A stretch of 64,000 nt of DNA, taken from Yinghuangia soli (GTDB lineage: Bacteria; Actinomycetota; Actinomycetes; Streptomycetales; Streptomycetaceae). Both the position numbers and the translations under genes were made by a program. Below are positions 16,949 through 26,547 of the stretch, piece by piece; the stretch's first letter is position 1; the number at the start of each line of letters is the position of its first letter. The DNA lies in contig NZ_JAKFHA010000002.1 of assembly GCF_021502675.1 (NCBI RefSeq), positions 111,670 through 175,669 of the forward strand, given 5' to 3'. The notes beneath the pieces are model-generated. The model did no database searches. It saw only the letters and a program-made list of their open reading frames with translations, and was not told the origin of the DNA.

Positions 16949-19702
16949 TCAGCCGGTGACGACGATCCGGGTCTGGCCGGTGGCTGCCATCCACGTGATG
17001 TAGCCGTGCTCGAAGTCGGCGCGCCGGCCGCCGGGGATGGTGTACTCCCCGCGCGTCGGGTAGCCGAGCTTGCCGGAGTTCCAGCCCTGGGAGGCCCAGG
17101 CCTGGCCGATGCCTCCGTAGATCTCGACGGCGCCGGTGGTGGCGGTCCAGAAGATGGAGCCGCGTTCGAAGACGACGTAGCGGCCGCGGCCATCCGAGGT
17201 CGCCATTTCGTCGGTGAGCGGGAACCCGAGGCCGTTGGGGCCGCCGAGTTCGAGCCAGCGCTGCTTGATGCCGCCGTGCAGCTCGTGCGGGCCGGTCGCG
17301 GCGGACCAGTAGATCGAGCCGCGCTCGAAGTGGCTGACCCGCCCGTTGCCGATCGCCTGCTCATCGGTCGTGGGGTAGCCGAGGAATCCGCGTTCCCCGC
17401 CGAGCTCCCACCACTTGTTGAGGATGCCGCCGTGGATCTCGTGGGCGCCGGTCTTCGGCGTCCAGTAGAAGCGGACCTTGTCGAACACCTGGTAGCGGCC
17501 GACACCATCAGGCGCGGTGAGTTCCGCGGTCTTGGCGGCGCCGTACCACTGCGGCCCGACGCTCCAGGCCTTGGCGATGTCGTTGCGAATTGCGAGGGCC
17601 AGGTAGTCCGCCGGACTCCACGTGATGAAACCCTTTTCGAACGTCTGCTTGCGGCCCTTGCCGTCGCCGATGTCGGACTCTTCGTCGAGCGGGAACCCGA
17701 GCGCTTCGACACCGAGCTGCTGGTATGTGTAGCTGATCCCGCCGAACACGACGCGTGCCCCGGTCGCCGGGCTCCAATAGATGTACCCGTACGGCAGTGT
17801 CCCGCTGTAGAAGTAGGCGTACTGACCGACCCCGTCGGACGTCGAGGTTTGGTCGTAACCCAGGTCTCCGAGGCCCGAGGTCAACCATCGCTGATAGATG
17901 GGCCCCCATGTGGCGGACATCTTGGTGTTGGACCATTCGTAGATGCGCCCGTTTTGGAAGTGCTGCCGCGCGCCGGCCCCCCACACATCTCCGGCCGGAA
18001 GGCCGATGACGGCTTCACCGCCGACCGAGAGCCACTTCTCCCAGAACCGTCCCTGCACCGCGAAAGCGCTCTTCGCGGCGTCCGAGTAGGCCAACATGCC
18101 CTTCTCGAAGAGCTGGACCTGTCCGTAGCCGTCGCGCGGTTCAGCGGCGCCGACCGGGCGGCCCAGGGTCGAGCTCCAACGCGTGTAGGACTCGAGGAAC
18201 GGCGTCATGATGGCGACGTACTGGCCTGCGGTTGCGCTCTCGGTGAGGACACCGTTCTTGAACGCGGTGCTCCCGGCCGGCTTGCCGGCCCGGTTGACCG
18301 GGTAGCCCAGCGGACCGTCGATGCCGCCCGACGCCTGCCAGGCGTGCAGGACCTCGGGGGACAGCGCGACCGCGCCGCCCTCAGGGGTCGAGATGATCGT
18401 GAACTTCGGGAAGGTGATCATCTGCCCCTTGCCGTCCGGCGTCGGGAGCAGGTCGCTCGTCGGCGCGTCGGCAAGTGTCGGAGCAGGGACGACCGACCGG
18501 AAGGTGTCGGCGATCGCACCGGTGAGGCTACGGGTCTTGTACGACGCATCGTTCGGGTTCCAGAAGACGATGCCCTTCTGGAACTGGATGACGCCGGGCC
18601 AGTAGTACGAGTAGCCGTTCGGGTAACCGAGCGGCCCGGTGATCCCGCCGTTCGCCTCCCAGTACTGCCGGAGGCTTGCCTTCACATCGCGCGCGCCGGT
18701 TTTGGGCGACCAGAAAATGGCCGAACCGTCCGCGAGTTCGATGTAGCGGCCGATACCGTCCGACGCGGTCAGGACACCGCTGGTGACCTTCGGGAAGGTC
18801 GCGTGCATCCCGCGGAAGAATTCGTAGCGCTGGAGCAGCGGGCCGCACAGCTCGAACTCGTACTTGGAGCTGCAGAAACCCCAGGACCACTCGCCGGTCG
18901 GCCGGCCGACCGGCGGTGTGGGCGCGTTGAACACGTACGTGGTGGTCGGCGACACGTTGCGCGCGCCGTCGATGGCCCAGACCTTGAGCGTGTTGCGCCC
19001 GGCCTTCGTCAGGATCTGGGCGATGCCTTTGGCATCGACCTGCAGTTCCTGGGAATTGCCCTCATTGAGCGAGTAGTAGTAGCGCAGGTCGCCCGGTTCG
19101 GGGTCATTCGGCGTCGAGACGGAGAACGACCCGTAATCGCCGCCGTAGGAGGCGGCCGGTGTCGGGCTGCCCAGCGGCGGGAATTCCGTCGAGCTGACGA
19201 CCGGCGCCGCGGACGCCACAGCGTCGACGCGGAAGCGGCAGCCCACCGTGATCTCGGACAGGTTCGTGCCGTCCGAGACCTGCGCCGTCGCCTCGAACAG
19301 GTGACCGTTGGGCAGCTGGCCGGAGTCGACGGAGAGCGGCGACCCATTGGCGACGGTCTTCCAGCCGAAATCGACGGACTGGGCCGGGTCGGTCAGGTTC
19401 TTCAGGCGGAAATTCGCCAGCAGGGTCTTGTCCTCGGGATCGGCATCCCGGAAGACCGCCCAGACGCCGACCATGCCGCGCACCTTGCCGCAGACGCCCT
19501 CTTCGGGCAGGTTGCTCGTCGGCGCCGGCGACAGGTTGAAGTCGTGCAGTGTCGGCGCTTTGGTGCTGGTGGACGGCGGAATCTCATCCGCCGCCGCCGG
19601 GGTCGCGCTCAAAAGACCAGCAGCGATGGCCAGGCCCGTGAGGCCGGTGACTGCTATCGATGTGCGGGAACCAGGGTGTGTGCGTCGGCTGCGCACCCCC
19701 AC
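16949..19702 (-). CDS. secreted LGFP-repeat protein 3
   Basis: 917 residues with the same plan as paralogue 2: signal peptide ending TPAAADEIP, an N-terminal beta-sandwich region (FRLKNLTDPAQS, GRNTLKVWAIDGARN) and a long run of LGFP repeats to the C-terminus. It diverges from paralogues 1 and 2 at many positions in the last 190 residues, so it did not take part in their recent homogenisation. GTG at 19702 follows GGAGG at five bases. It is upstream-most in the cluster, and each gene has its own leader and terminator, so they are probably separate transcripts. No enzymatic domain is visible. Confidence 0.88.
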   Translation of the reverse strand: MGVRSRRTHPGSRTSIAVTGLTGLAIAAGLLSATPAAADEIPPSTSTKAPTLHDFNLSPAPTSNLPEEGVCGKVRGMVGVWAVFRDADPEDKTLLANFRLKNLTDPAQSVDFGWKTVANGSPLSVDSGQLPNGHLFEATAQVSDGTNLSEITVGCRFRVDAVASAAPVVSSTEFPPLGSPTPAASYGGDYGSFSVSTPNDPEPGDLRYYYSLNEGNSQELQVDAKGIAQILTKAGRNTLKVWAIDGARNVSPTTTYVFNAPTPPVGRPTGEWSWGFCSSKYEFELCGPLLQRYEFFRGMHATFPKVTSGVLTASDGIGRYIELADGSAIFWSPKTGARDVKASLRQYWEANGGITGPLGYPNGYSYYWPGVIQFQKGIVFWNPNDASYKTRSLTGAIADTFRSVVPAPTLADAPTSDLLPTPDGKGQMITFPKFTIISTPEGGAVALSPEVLHAWQASGGIDGPLGYPVNRAGKPAGSTAFKNGVLTESATAGQYVAIMTPFLESYTRWSSTLGRPVGAAEPRDGYGQVQLFEKGMLAYSDAAKSAFAVQGRFWEKWLSVGGEAVIGLPAGDVWGAGARQHFQNGRIYEWSNTKMSATWGPIYQRWLTSGLGDLGYDQTSTSDGVGQYAYFYSGTLPYGYIYWSPATGARVVFGGISYTYQQLGVEALGFPLDEESDIGDGKGRKQTFEKGFITWSPADYLALAIRNDIAKAWSVGPQWYGAAKTAELTAPDGVGRYQVFDKVRFYWTPKTGAHEIHGGILNKWWELGGERGFLGYPTTDEQAIGNGRVSHFERGSIYWSAATGPHELHGGIKQRWLELGGPNGLGFPLTDEMATSDGRGRYVVFERGSIFWTATTGAVEIYGGIGQAWASQGWNSGKLGYPTRGEYTIPGGRRADFEHGYITWMAATGQTRIVVTG

Positions 19703-19757
19703 GCTTGCCTCCAGAAGTGTTTGCGAACACGCGAATTCGCGTGATCGTGAACACTAG
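19703..19757 (-). promoter_or_regulatory. leader/promoter of LGFP gene 3 with perfect palindrome
   Basis: CACGCGAATTCGCGTG (19728-19743) is a perfect 16-base palindrome. Imperfect copies sit at the same place before genes 1 and 2. The minus-strand TAGTGT just upstream could be the -10 box, which would place the palindrome near the transcription start as an operator. Confidence 0.65.
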
Positions 19758-19833
19758 CGGTCGGCACAGACGGATTGTTGGTCACCCCTGGGGTTTTTTC
19801 GTGAAGAACGTGAAAGAACTCCGGCGGAGTTGT

Positions 19834-19874
19834 GCAGCGACGGTCGTTCCCGGTCGGGACCCGGCCGTCGCTGC
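19834..19874 (-). terminator. hairpin after the membrane-protein gene
   Basis: GCAGCGACGG (19834-19843) pairs with CCGTCGCTGC (19865-19874), and the loop is itself partly self-complementary. It lies 179 bases past the stop of the gene ending at 20053. The remaining ~180 bases before that gene show nothing else. Confidence 0.55.
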
Positions 19875-20052
19875 ATCTCCGCGCCGAACTGGAGTGTCGC
19901 TTTCATGCCCGTTTTGCCGTGTGCATTGTTGCCGTGCGTGTCGTCGTCGTGCGTTTTCCGGGATGGAAATGCCTTACCCGGGAATGCCGGTGCCCTCCGG
20001 GGCCGGACCGGTGTCGTCGGCTACGCGCACCGGTCGGGCGGCCCGCCGTGGA

Positions 20053-20793
20053 TCAGCGGGCGGCTCCGGTGGGTTGGTCGCCTTCCGGTTCGTGGTCGCG
20101 CTCGGGAGCGCGCCGGTCGCGGGAGCGGCGGCCGTTGCCGTTGCGCGGCGGCTGCAGCGGGACGACCCGCGGGTCGCCGCCGGCCGCGGCGGCGGCCAAC
20201 TGGGTGGACATGAAAGGCAGTACGCCTTGCGTGAGCAGCGCCTCGCGCCATTCCTCGCGGGCCTGCCGGACGTCGGTGTCCGGGGCCGGGTCGCGCTGGT
20301 TGCGGCCCGCGTGGAAGAGCATCGCGAGGCCGGCCAGCATGGCCGCCCCCAGTGCGATGGCCAGCGAGGCGAAGCCGGCCATCCGCATCGGAGCGACGCT
20401 CTTGTCGTGGTCGGTGGCCGCCTTGATCACGTAGTAGGCGGCCAGGAATACCGCCGCGGAGATGGCCGCGACGATGATGGTGATCGAGGTCGTCAGGGCG
20501 AACACCCCGACGCCTTCGGCCGTTTCGGCGAACGGTGAGGCGGATTGCTCACTGCGGCCGGCGGCCGCATGATCCTCGCTGTCCACCAGGCGCCGGTACT
20601 CGTCCGAGGCCTTCGCGGCAATGCCGTCCGCTTGGGCCAAGGTCGCCGTGCGCAGTTGCTCGGCGTTCATTCCGGAGGACGCCGTCAGCGCGTTCGCGGT
20701 GTCGTCGAGGTGCAGTGCCTCGTCGACCACCTGCTCGAATTGCCGCCGGTGTTCCTCGCGTAGGAACGGGTGAGGGTGCTGGTCGTTGTGCAT
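20053..20793 (-). CDS. two-span membrane protein of unknown function
   Basis: 246 residues. A soluble helical N-terminus (HRRQFEQVVDEALHLDD, EYRRLVDSED) is followed by two hydrophobic spans, VFALTTSITIIVAAISAAVF and FASLAIALGAAMLAGLAMLF. The basic C-terminal tail is rich in Arg/Pro (NGRRSRDRRAPERDHEPEG). With two spans, both termini should be on the same side, probably the cytoplasm. ATG at 20793 was chosen because the sequence upstream is Arg-rich noise. The family is not recognised. Confidence 0.65.
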   Translation of the reverse strand: MHNDQHPHPFLREEHRRQFEQVVDEALHLDDTANALTASSGMNAEQLRTATLAQADGIAAKASDEYRRLVDSEDHAAAGRSEQSASPFAETAEGVGVFALTTSITIIVAAISAAVFLAAYYVIKAATDHDKSVAPMRMAGFASLAIALGAAMLAGLAMLFHAGRNQRDPAPDTDVRQAREEWREALLTQGVLPFMSTQLAAAAAGGDPRVVPLQPPRNGNGRRSRDRRAPERDHEPEGDQPTGAAR

Positions 20794-21017
20794 CGGAAAC
20801 CCCCGATTTCGACCGCGCGATTGGGCCCGCGTCTGCCCCCGTTCCGCCGAACCCCCGGGTTCCAGGTGGCGACGCGTCGGAGACCGGTACGACCGGCTCG
20901 GGTCGATCGTGCGCCCGCCTCGCTGCCCGGCAGCGGCGGTGCGGATAACCCGATGGTAGAGGGCAGTTGGGGGGATTTGCGCCGGGGAATTCCCTCTTGT
21001 CGGGCGGATTTCGGCGG

Positions 21018-21938
21018 TCAGCCGTAAGCGGGGTCGTCGTCGATGTCGTAGACCATGGCGAGCGTCTCGTCGTCCGCCCCGCTGACCACCGTGCGCCGCT
21101 CCTGCAACGGCAGTCGCGCGACCAGGCACGGGCCGCCGAGGTAGATGCCGCCGTCCAGGTTGATGACCTGGCCCTCGGCGTAGACGCGCGGTCCGGAGAT
21201 CGTCGCCGGGTCCTCGCCGGTCTGGTACGGGATCGGGGTGTGGCCGTGCACGATGTGCCGGCCGCCCAGCTCGCCGAGCAGGTCGGCGGCGGCGTCCGCG
21301 CCGGAGTCGCCCATGAACGCGCCGCGCCGGGTCAGGTTGCGGAACAGGTCCCAGCAGGGCAGCGGTTCGGGGTCGCGCAGGAGGTCGGCGACCTCGGCGT
21401 CGATGTCCTCGATGGTGCTGCCGTACTCCAGGTACGCGTTGCTGTCCGAGTGGATCAGCAGGTAGCCGTCGACCACCGCGGCGACCGGCTGGGAGGCCAG
21501 CCACTGCGCCTGCGCGTGGGTGAACCGGTCGAGGTCCCACTGCAGGCCGCCGTTGCGCAGCCAGATCTCCCGGAAGGTGGTGGCGCCGCCCGCCACCGGG
21601 ACCGGATGGTCGCCGAAGAAGTACACCCCGAGCAGCAGGATCTCGTGGTTGCCGAGCAGCATGCGGGCACTGCCGCCGACCTCGGCGGCCTCCTCGGCCA
21701 GCCGCATCGCCAGCTCCACGACGCCGATGCCGTCCGGGCCGCGGTCGGTGAAGTCGCCCAGGAACCACAGCCGCGCGGCGCCGCCGGTCCAGGCGCCCTC
21801 GTCGTCGATGAGGCCCTGGTCGCGCAGGGCCGCCTCGAGGCGGTCGAGGTGGCCGTGCACGTCGCCCACCACGTACAGCGGCGCGTCCTCGACGTCGACC
21901 GCGCCGACGGTGCCCGGCGCTCCCGAGGCGATGCTCAC
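21018..21938 (-). CDS. PPP-type metallophosphoesterase
   Basis: 306 residues with all metal-site motifs of calcineurin-like PPP phosphatases in order: GDVHGH (~25), GDFTDRG (~63), GNHE (~95), and later HSDS and HGHTP. These bind two metal ions and hydrolyse phosphate monoesters, on either proteins or small molecules; the sequence does not decide. The C-terminus ends in an acidic MVYDIDDDPAYG. The start is GTG at 21938 with AAAGGAA upstream. It lies 224 bases upstream of the membrane-protein gene on the same strand, and co-transcription is possible. Confidence 0.88.
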   Translation of the reverse strand: MSIASGAPGTVGAVDVEDAPLYVVGDVHGHLDRLEAALRDQGLIDDEGAWTGGAARLWFLGDFTDRGPDGIGVVELAMRLAEEAAEVGGSARMLLGNHEILLLGVYFFGDHPVPVAGGATTFREIWLRNGGLQWDLDRFTHAQAQWLASQPVAAVVDGYLLIHSDSNAYLEYGSTIEDIDAEVADLLRDPEPLPCWDLFRNLTRRGAFMGDSGADAAADLLGELGGRHIVHGHTPIPYQTGEDPATISGPRVYAEGQVINLDGGIYLGGPCLVARLPLQERRTVVSGADDETLAMVYDIDDDPAYG

Positions 21939-22305
21939 GAGACGATTCCTTTCTTCTGCCGCCCCCGTACCGGCCGACGGCCGCCAGTGGGGGGTGACGC
22001 CTGTCATGAAGCATGACGCACTGCGGGGCCGAACGGCTGCGGTGGTCGGGGTACGAATCCGGTCCGGTGCGGACGCCGTGCGGCGACCGTATCTTGCGCG
22101 GGCGAATCGGGGAACGGTACGGCACAGTGACGTGATCCGTGCCGCGCATCCGGAACAGTGCGCGCGGACCGCGGCGGGACCGGGTAGCACCGCGCGAAAG
22201 TGCGTGGGGAACCCGTCCGGCGCGGGCCCGCGGCAGGGTTGCGGCCGGGCGCGCGGCATCCGGCGGACCGCCCGCGCGGTGCCGGGCGGATCGTCGGACA
22301 AACCG
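21939..22305. other. intergenic region without a gene
   Basis: 367 bases between the phosphoesterase start and the LacI stop. Apparent frames are Arg/Pro-rich. GC-rich partial inverted repeats near 22255-22300 could terminate the LacI transcript, but none is perfect enough to call. Confidence 0.4.
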
Positions 22306-23373
22306 TCAGGAGCCGCTGCCGCCACGGCGTGTCGAGGCCCGCACGGACAGCCGGATGGGCACCGTGCGCTGCGCCGGGATCCGCGGGCCGGGGCGGGCCG
22401 CGTCGTCCTCGATCACCCCGACCAGCAGCTCGACCGCGCTGCTGCCCGCGACGCGCGGCTGCAGGCTCAGCGTGGTCAGGGCCGGCTCGGCGGCCGCCGT
22501 GTGCGGGGAGTCTTCGCCGCAGCAGGCGATCAGCAGGTCCTCGGGCACCCGCAGCCCGCGCGACCGGGCTGCGGCCAGCAGTTCGGCGCCGCCGCCCTCG
22601 TGCAGCCCGTAGACCGCGTCGGGGCGATCGCCGGGTGCGCGGTCGAGCAGGCGCGCGGCCGCGGCACCGGCCGCACCCGGGGCGCCGACCGGGTACGACT
22701 CGACCAGCGGAGCCCGCTCCTGCGCCGCACACCACTCCTGGTACGCCTCGACGCAGCGCCGCGAGTAGGTCCCCTCCTCGGCGGCCAGCAGCGCGATGCG
22801 CCGCGCGCCGCCCTCGGCGAGGTGGTCGAGCACGGTCTCCATGGCGAGCGCGTGGTCGATGTCCACCCACCCGTGCACGGTGCTGTCGCCGGGGTGGCCG
22901 CCGGTGACCACCGGCACGCCGCGCCGCAGCAGTTCGCGGACCATCGGGTCGTCCTCGGCCGGGTCCACGACGATGGTGCCGTCCAGCGCGACGTTGCTCC
23001 ACACGTCGTGCCGCGAGGAAGTGGGCAGCACCACCAGGGCGTAGCCGCGGTCCAGCGCGGCGCCGGTGGCGGCCCGGACCAGCTCGGTGAACCAGCCGTA
23101 CTCGCTGAGCGCGAACGGCTCGGCGGCGTGGTTGGTGGTGGTCAGCCCGATGAGCCCGGAGCGCCCGGTGCGCAGCGTGCGGGCCGCGGCGGACGGGCGG
23201 TAGCCCAGCCGGTCGGCGACCTCGCGCACGTGCACGCGGGTGGTGTCCGGGAGGCGCCCCTTGCCGTTGAGCGCATCGGAAACGGTCGTGATGGACACCC
23301 CGGCCGCCGCGGCCACGTCGCGAATGCCGACGCGTGCGGGCCGACGCCCGGGGACCCCCTGGTCAACAGTCAT
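22306..23373 (-). CDS. LacI-family regulator
   Basis: 355 residues. The LacI helix-turn-helix is clear at residues ~16-42 (VGIRDVAAAAGVSITTVSDA LNGKG), followed by the hinge region and GRSGLIGL. A periplasmic-binding-like domain follows with DGTIVVDPAEDD and VVTGGHPGD. The effector is unknown and there is no sugar operon next to it. ATG at 23373 fits the usual LacI N-terminus. The divergent hisC gene begins 257 bases away. I recall a regulator at the same position beside hisC-cydA in Streptomyces coelicolor. Confidence 0.88.
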   Translation of the reverse strand: MTVDQGVPGRRPARVGIRDVAAAAGVSITTVSDALNGKGRLPDTTRVHVREVADRLGYRPSAAARTLRTGRSGLIGLTTTNHAAEPFALSEYGWFTELVRAATGAALDRGYALVVLPTSSRHDVWSNVALDGTIVVDPAEDDPMVRELLRRGVPVVTGGHPGDSTVHGWVDIDHALAMETVLDHLAEGGARRIALLAAEEGTYSRRCVEAYQEWCAAQERAPLVESYPVGAPGAAGAAAARLLDRAPGDRPDAVYGLHEGGGAELLAAARSRGLRVPEDLLIACCGEDSPHTAAAEPALTTLSLQPRVAGSSAVELLVGVIEDDAARPGPRIPAQRTVPIRLSVRASTRRGGSGS

Positions 23374-23629
23374 CGCCTTCGACAGTAGGGCTGCGGGGGT
23401 CGCGGAGTGCCGGGCATGGTCTTCCTTTTGCGAAGAAACCATTCTCCGCATACCTGGTCCTGAAGACGCCCTGAAGATGGGTGAACGATGCCCTATACAC
23501 CGACTCCGGAGGCACCGGCTCCGGCGGCCGCCCGGGCCCGGGCGGCCCGGCGTCGCCCGGCGGACCGCCCCCTTGCGCGGAAACGTAAGGTGAGCGCGGG
23601 GGACGAACCGCAACTTCTGGAGGACGACG

Positions 23630-24721
23630 GTGACCACGCACGACAACGCCGGCCGCACCGGGCCCCGGCTGCGCGGTGTGCTCGACACCCTGCCCGCCTA
23701 CAAGCCCGGCAAGCCCGCCGCGGCCGGGTCGGGGGCGCCGTCGTACAAGCTCTCCTCGAACGAGAACCCGTACCCGCCGCTGCCCGGCGTGCTGGAGCAG
23801 GTCACCGCCGCCGCGGGCAGCTTCAACCGCTACCCGGACATGGCCTGTTCGGCGCTCACCGCGGAGCTCGCGGAGCGCTTCGGCGTGCCCCAGGAGCACA
23901 TCGCCACCGGCACCGGCTCGGTCGGCGTCGCGCAGTCGCTGCTGCAGGCCACCGCGGGCCCCGGCGACGAGGTCGTGTACGCGTGGCGGTCCTTCGAGGC
24001 GTACCCGATCATCACGCAGATCTCCGGGGCCACCTCGGTGCAGGTGCCGCTGCTGCCGGACGAGAGCCACGACCTGGACGCGATGGCCGCCGCGGTCACC
24101 GACCGGACCCGGCTGATCTTCGTGTGCAACCCGAACAACCCCACCGGCACCGCGGTGCGCCGCGACGCGCTGGTCCGGTTCCTGGACCGGGTGCCGTCCG
24201 ACGTACTGGTGGTCCTGGACGAGGCGTACAAGGAGTTCGTGCGGGACGAGGAGATCCCGGACGGCGTCGAGCTGTACCGGGACCGGCCGAACGTCGCCGT
24301 GCTGCGCACCTTCTCCAAGGCGTACGGCCTGGCCGGCCTGCGGGTCGGCTTCGCCATCGCGCACGAGCCGGTGGCCGAGGCGCTGCGCAAGACCGCGGTG
24401 CCGTTCGGGGTCAGCCAGCTCGCGCAGGACGCCGCGGTCGCCTCGCTGCGCGCCGAGGACGCCCTGCTCGAGCGTGTCGAGGCGCTGGTCGGCGAGCGCA
24501 CCCGGGTGGCCGGCGCGCTGACCGCGCAGGGCTGGACGGTGCCCGACACGCAGGCCAACTTCGTGTGGCTGCGGCTGGGTGCGCGGACTCTGGAGTTCGC
24601 CGAGGCGTGCGCCGCGGCGGGCGTGACGGTCCGGCCGTTCGCCGGCGAGGGCGTGCGCGTCACGATCGGCGAGAAGGAAGCGAACGACCTGTTCCTGGAG
24701 GTCGCCGCGGGCCTGGTCTGA
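23630..24721 (+). CDS. hisC: HisC-type PLP aminotransferase
   Basis: 363 residues of the class I/II aminotransferase fold, close to histidinol-phosphate aminotransferases. Features are [12 protein letters not shown] near the N-terminus, the CNPNNPTGT loop, the VLDEAYKEF strand that places the PLP ring, and the Lys-containing [14 protein letters not shown] at about residue 230. It probably transfers amino groups to histidinol phosphate or an aromatic 2-oxo acid. It is not in a his operon, so it may be a second copy with aromatic preference. The GTG start at 23630 follows TGGAGGA. It ends before a strong terminator and the cyd genes. Confidence 0.85.
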   Translation: MTTHDNAGRTGPRLRGVLDTLPAYKPGKPAAAGSGAPSYKLSSNENPYPPLPGVLEQVTAAAGSFNRYPDMACSALTAELAERFGVPQEHIATGTGSVGVAQSLLQATAGPGDEVVYAWRSFEAYPIITQISGATSVQVPLLPDESHDLDAMAAAVTDRTRLIFVCNPNNPTGTAVRRDALVRFLDRVPSDVLVVLDEAYKEFVRDEEIPDGVELYRDRPNVAVLRTFSKAYGLAGLRVGFAIAHEPVAEALRKTAVPFGVSQLAQDAAVASLRAEDALLERVEALVGERTRVAGALTAQGWTVPDTQANFVWLRLGARTLEFAEACAAAGVTVRPFAGEGVRVTIGEKEANDLFLEVAAGLV

Positions 24722-24761
24722 GCCGCGCGGAGGCACCGCCGAAGCACCGCAGCACGACCTC

Positions 24762-24807
24762 CCGGGGGTCGGTACGCAAGGCCCAAAGGCCGCGTACCGA
24801 CCCCCGG
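24762..24807 (+). terminator. hisC terminator
   Basis: CCGGGGGTCGGTACGC (24762-24777) pairs perfectly over 16 bases with 24792-24807, and the 14-base loop can form a small GGCC helix. It isolates hisC from cydA. Confidence 0.9.
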
Positions 24808-24837
24808 TGCATTGCCCCGGGAAGCCCTCGCTAGGGT

Positions 24838-24882
24838 TTGTGAACGGATGCACAAGCGCAACTTTGTGAATGCATGCACAAA
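24838..24882 (+). promoter_or_regulatory. two Rex-like operators upstream of cydA
   Basis: TTGTGAACGGATGCACAA (24838-24855) and TTTGTGAATGCATGCACAAA (24863-24882) match the Rex operator form TGTGAA-N4-TTCACA, with the right arm as GCACA. The centres are 26 bases apart. Rex is the NADH/NAD+-sensing repressor known to control cyd genes in Streptomyces. High NADH should release it and raise cydAB expression. Confidence 0.85.
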
Positions 24883-25052
24883 GTCGTGCTGCCCTGCCGT
24901 GGGTCCGTCCGTACCCGTTCATCCGGGTATCGCACCCGCGGCGTGGCGTGCCTGAGCCCCGGCAAAACGGCGTGCATCGTGATCAAACAGCAGTAAGCAC
25001 AACAGACCACCATGCATACCGCCCAGAACGACTCTTTCGGAGGAGGTCGTCC

Positions 25053-26507
25053 GTGGACCTCGCCCTCGATCCGCTCGACATCGCCCGCTGGCAGTTCGGC
25101 ATCACGACCGTCTACCACTTCCTGTTCGTCCCGCTGACGATCGGCCTGTCCACGCTCGTCGCGTGCCTCCAGACCGCGTGGTACCGGACCGGGAAGGAGC
25201 ACTACCTCAGGGCCACCAAGTTCTGGGGGAAGCTCTTCCTCATCAACTTCGCGATGGGCCTCGTCACCGGCATCGTGCAGGAGTTCCAGTTCGGCATGAA
25301 CTGGTCCGACTACTCGCGCTTCGTCGGCGACGTCTTCGGCGCCCCGCTGGCCATCGAGGCGCTGGTCGCGTTCTTCCTGGAGTCGACCTTCCTGGGCCTG
25401 TGGATCTTCGGCTGGGAGAAGCTGCCGAAGAAGCTCCACCTCGGGGCCATCTGGGCCGCGGCGATCGGCACCATGCTCTCCGCGTACTTCATCCTCGCCG
25501 CCAACTCGTGGATGCAGCACCCGACCGGCTACAAGCTGAACCCCGAGACCGGCCGCGCCGAGCTCACCGACTTCATGGCGGTGCTCACCCAGAACACCGC
25601 GGTCAGCGCGTTCGCCCACGTCATCACCGCGGCCTTCCTGACCGCCGGGGCGTTCCTGATCGGCATCAGCTGCTGGCACCTGCGCAAGCGCAACGAGGTC
25701 GAGGTCTTCCGGCCCTCGCTGCGGCTCGGCCTGTGGGTCGCGGTCGTCGCCGGGCTGGGCGTCGCCATCACCGGCGACTTCCAGGGCAAGATCATGTACG
25801 AGCAGCAGCCCATGAAGATGGCCTCCGCCGAGGCCCTGTGGGAGACCTCGAAGCCGGCGCCGTTCTCGCTCTTCGCGATCGGCGACGTCAACGAGGGCCA
25901 CAACAAGGTCGCCATCGAGATCCCGGGCGCACTGTCCTTCCTGGCCAAGAGCGACCCCAATGCCGAGCTGCCGGGCATCAACGACATACAGCGCGAGATG
26001 CAGGAGAAGTACGGCCCGGGCGACTACCGGCCCAACATCCCGGTGACGTACTGGACGTTCCGCTTCATGATCGGCTTCGGCATGACGTCGTTCGCGGTCG
26101 GCGCCATCGGCCTGTGGCTGACCCGCAAGAAGCGCGAGCTGCCCACCAACAAGTGGATCTGGCGGATCGGCCTGTGGACCATCGCCTTCCCGCTGCTGGG
26201 CAACTCCTTCGGCTGGATCTTCACCGAGATGGGCCGCCAGCCGTGGGTGGTGTTCGGCGTCCTCAAGACCGAGGCCGCGGTCTCGCCCAGCGTCTCGGCG
26301 GGCGAGGTGCTCACCTCGCTCATCGTCTTCACCCTCTTGTACGGCGTGCTCGCGGTCGTCGAGTTCGGGCTGCTGCGCCGCTACGTGATCGCCGGTCCGC
26401 CGGAGATCGAGAAGGAGAAGCCGCGCGGTCCCGAGGGCCCCGACGGCCCGGACGGCACCTCCGGCAGCGACGACGACGCCGACCGCCCGCTGGCGTTCGC
26501 GTACTGA
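25053..26507 (+). CDS. cydA: cytochrome bd oxidase subunit I
   Basis: 484 residues, membrane protein of about nine spans. Subunit I carries haems b558, b595 and d and oxidises menaquinol while reducing oxygen to water. Visible motifs are DIARWQFGITTVYHFLFVPL at the N-terminus, NSWMQHPTGYKL, and GWIFTEMGRQPW near the end. GTG at 25053 was chosen because GGAGGAGG lies six bases upstream and the family begins at this point. cydB starts 41 bases later. The two Rex-like sites lie ~170 bases upstream. The C-terminal tail is acidic and proline-rich. Confidence 0.95.
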   Translation: MDLALDPLDIARWQFGITTVYHFLFVPLTIGLSTLVACLQTAWYRTGKEHYLRATKFWGKLFLINFAMGLVTGIVQEFQFGMNWSDYSRFVGDVFGAPLAIEALVAFFLESTFLGLWIFGWEKLPKKLHLGAIWAAAIGTMLSAYFILAANSWMQHPTGYKLNPETGRAELTDFMAVLTQNTAVSAFAHVITAAFLTAGAFLIGISCWHLRKRNEVEVFRPSLRLGLWVAVVAGLGVAITGDFQGKIMYEQQPMKMASAEALWETSKPAPFSLFAIGDVNEGHNKVAIEIPGALSFLAKSDPNAELPGINDIQREMQEKYGPGDYRPNIPVTYWTFRFMIGFGMTSFAVGAIGLWLTRKKRELPTNKWIWRIGLWTIAFPLLGNSFGWIFTEMGRQPWVVFGVLKTEAAVSPSVSAGEVLTSLIVFTLLYGVLAVVEFGLLRRYVIAGPPEIEKEKPRGPEGPDGPDGTSGSDDDADRPLAFAY

Positions 26508-26547
26508 CCGGCCGACACGGAACCGAAGGAACCGAAGGACTTCCGCG

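Noticed and set aside
11685-19702. CRISPR-like or phage repeat array
   Set aside because: The long repeats here are coding LGFP repeats and paralogous genes, with no spaced short-repeat pattern.
13611-19744. Two open frames over 1000 residues antisense to LGFP genes 2 and 3
   Set aside because: Composition is Arg/Gly/Val-rich without domains, whereas the minus-strand frames have signal peptides and LGFP repeats.
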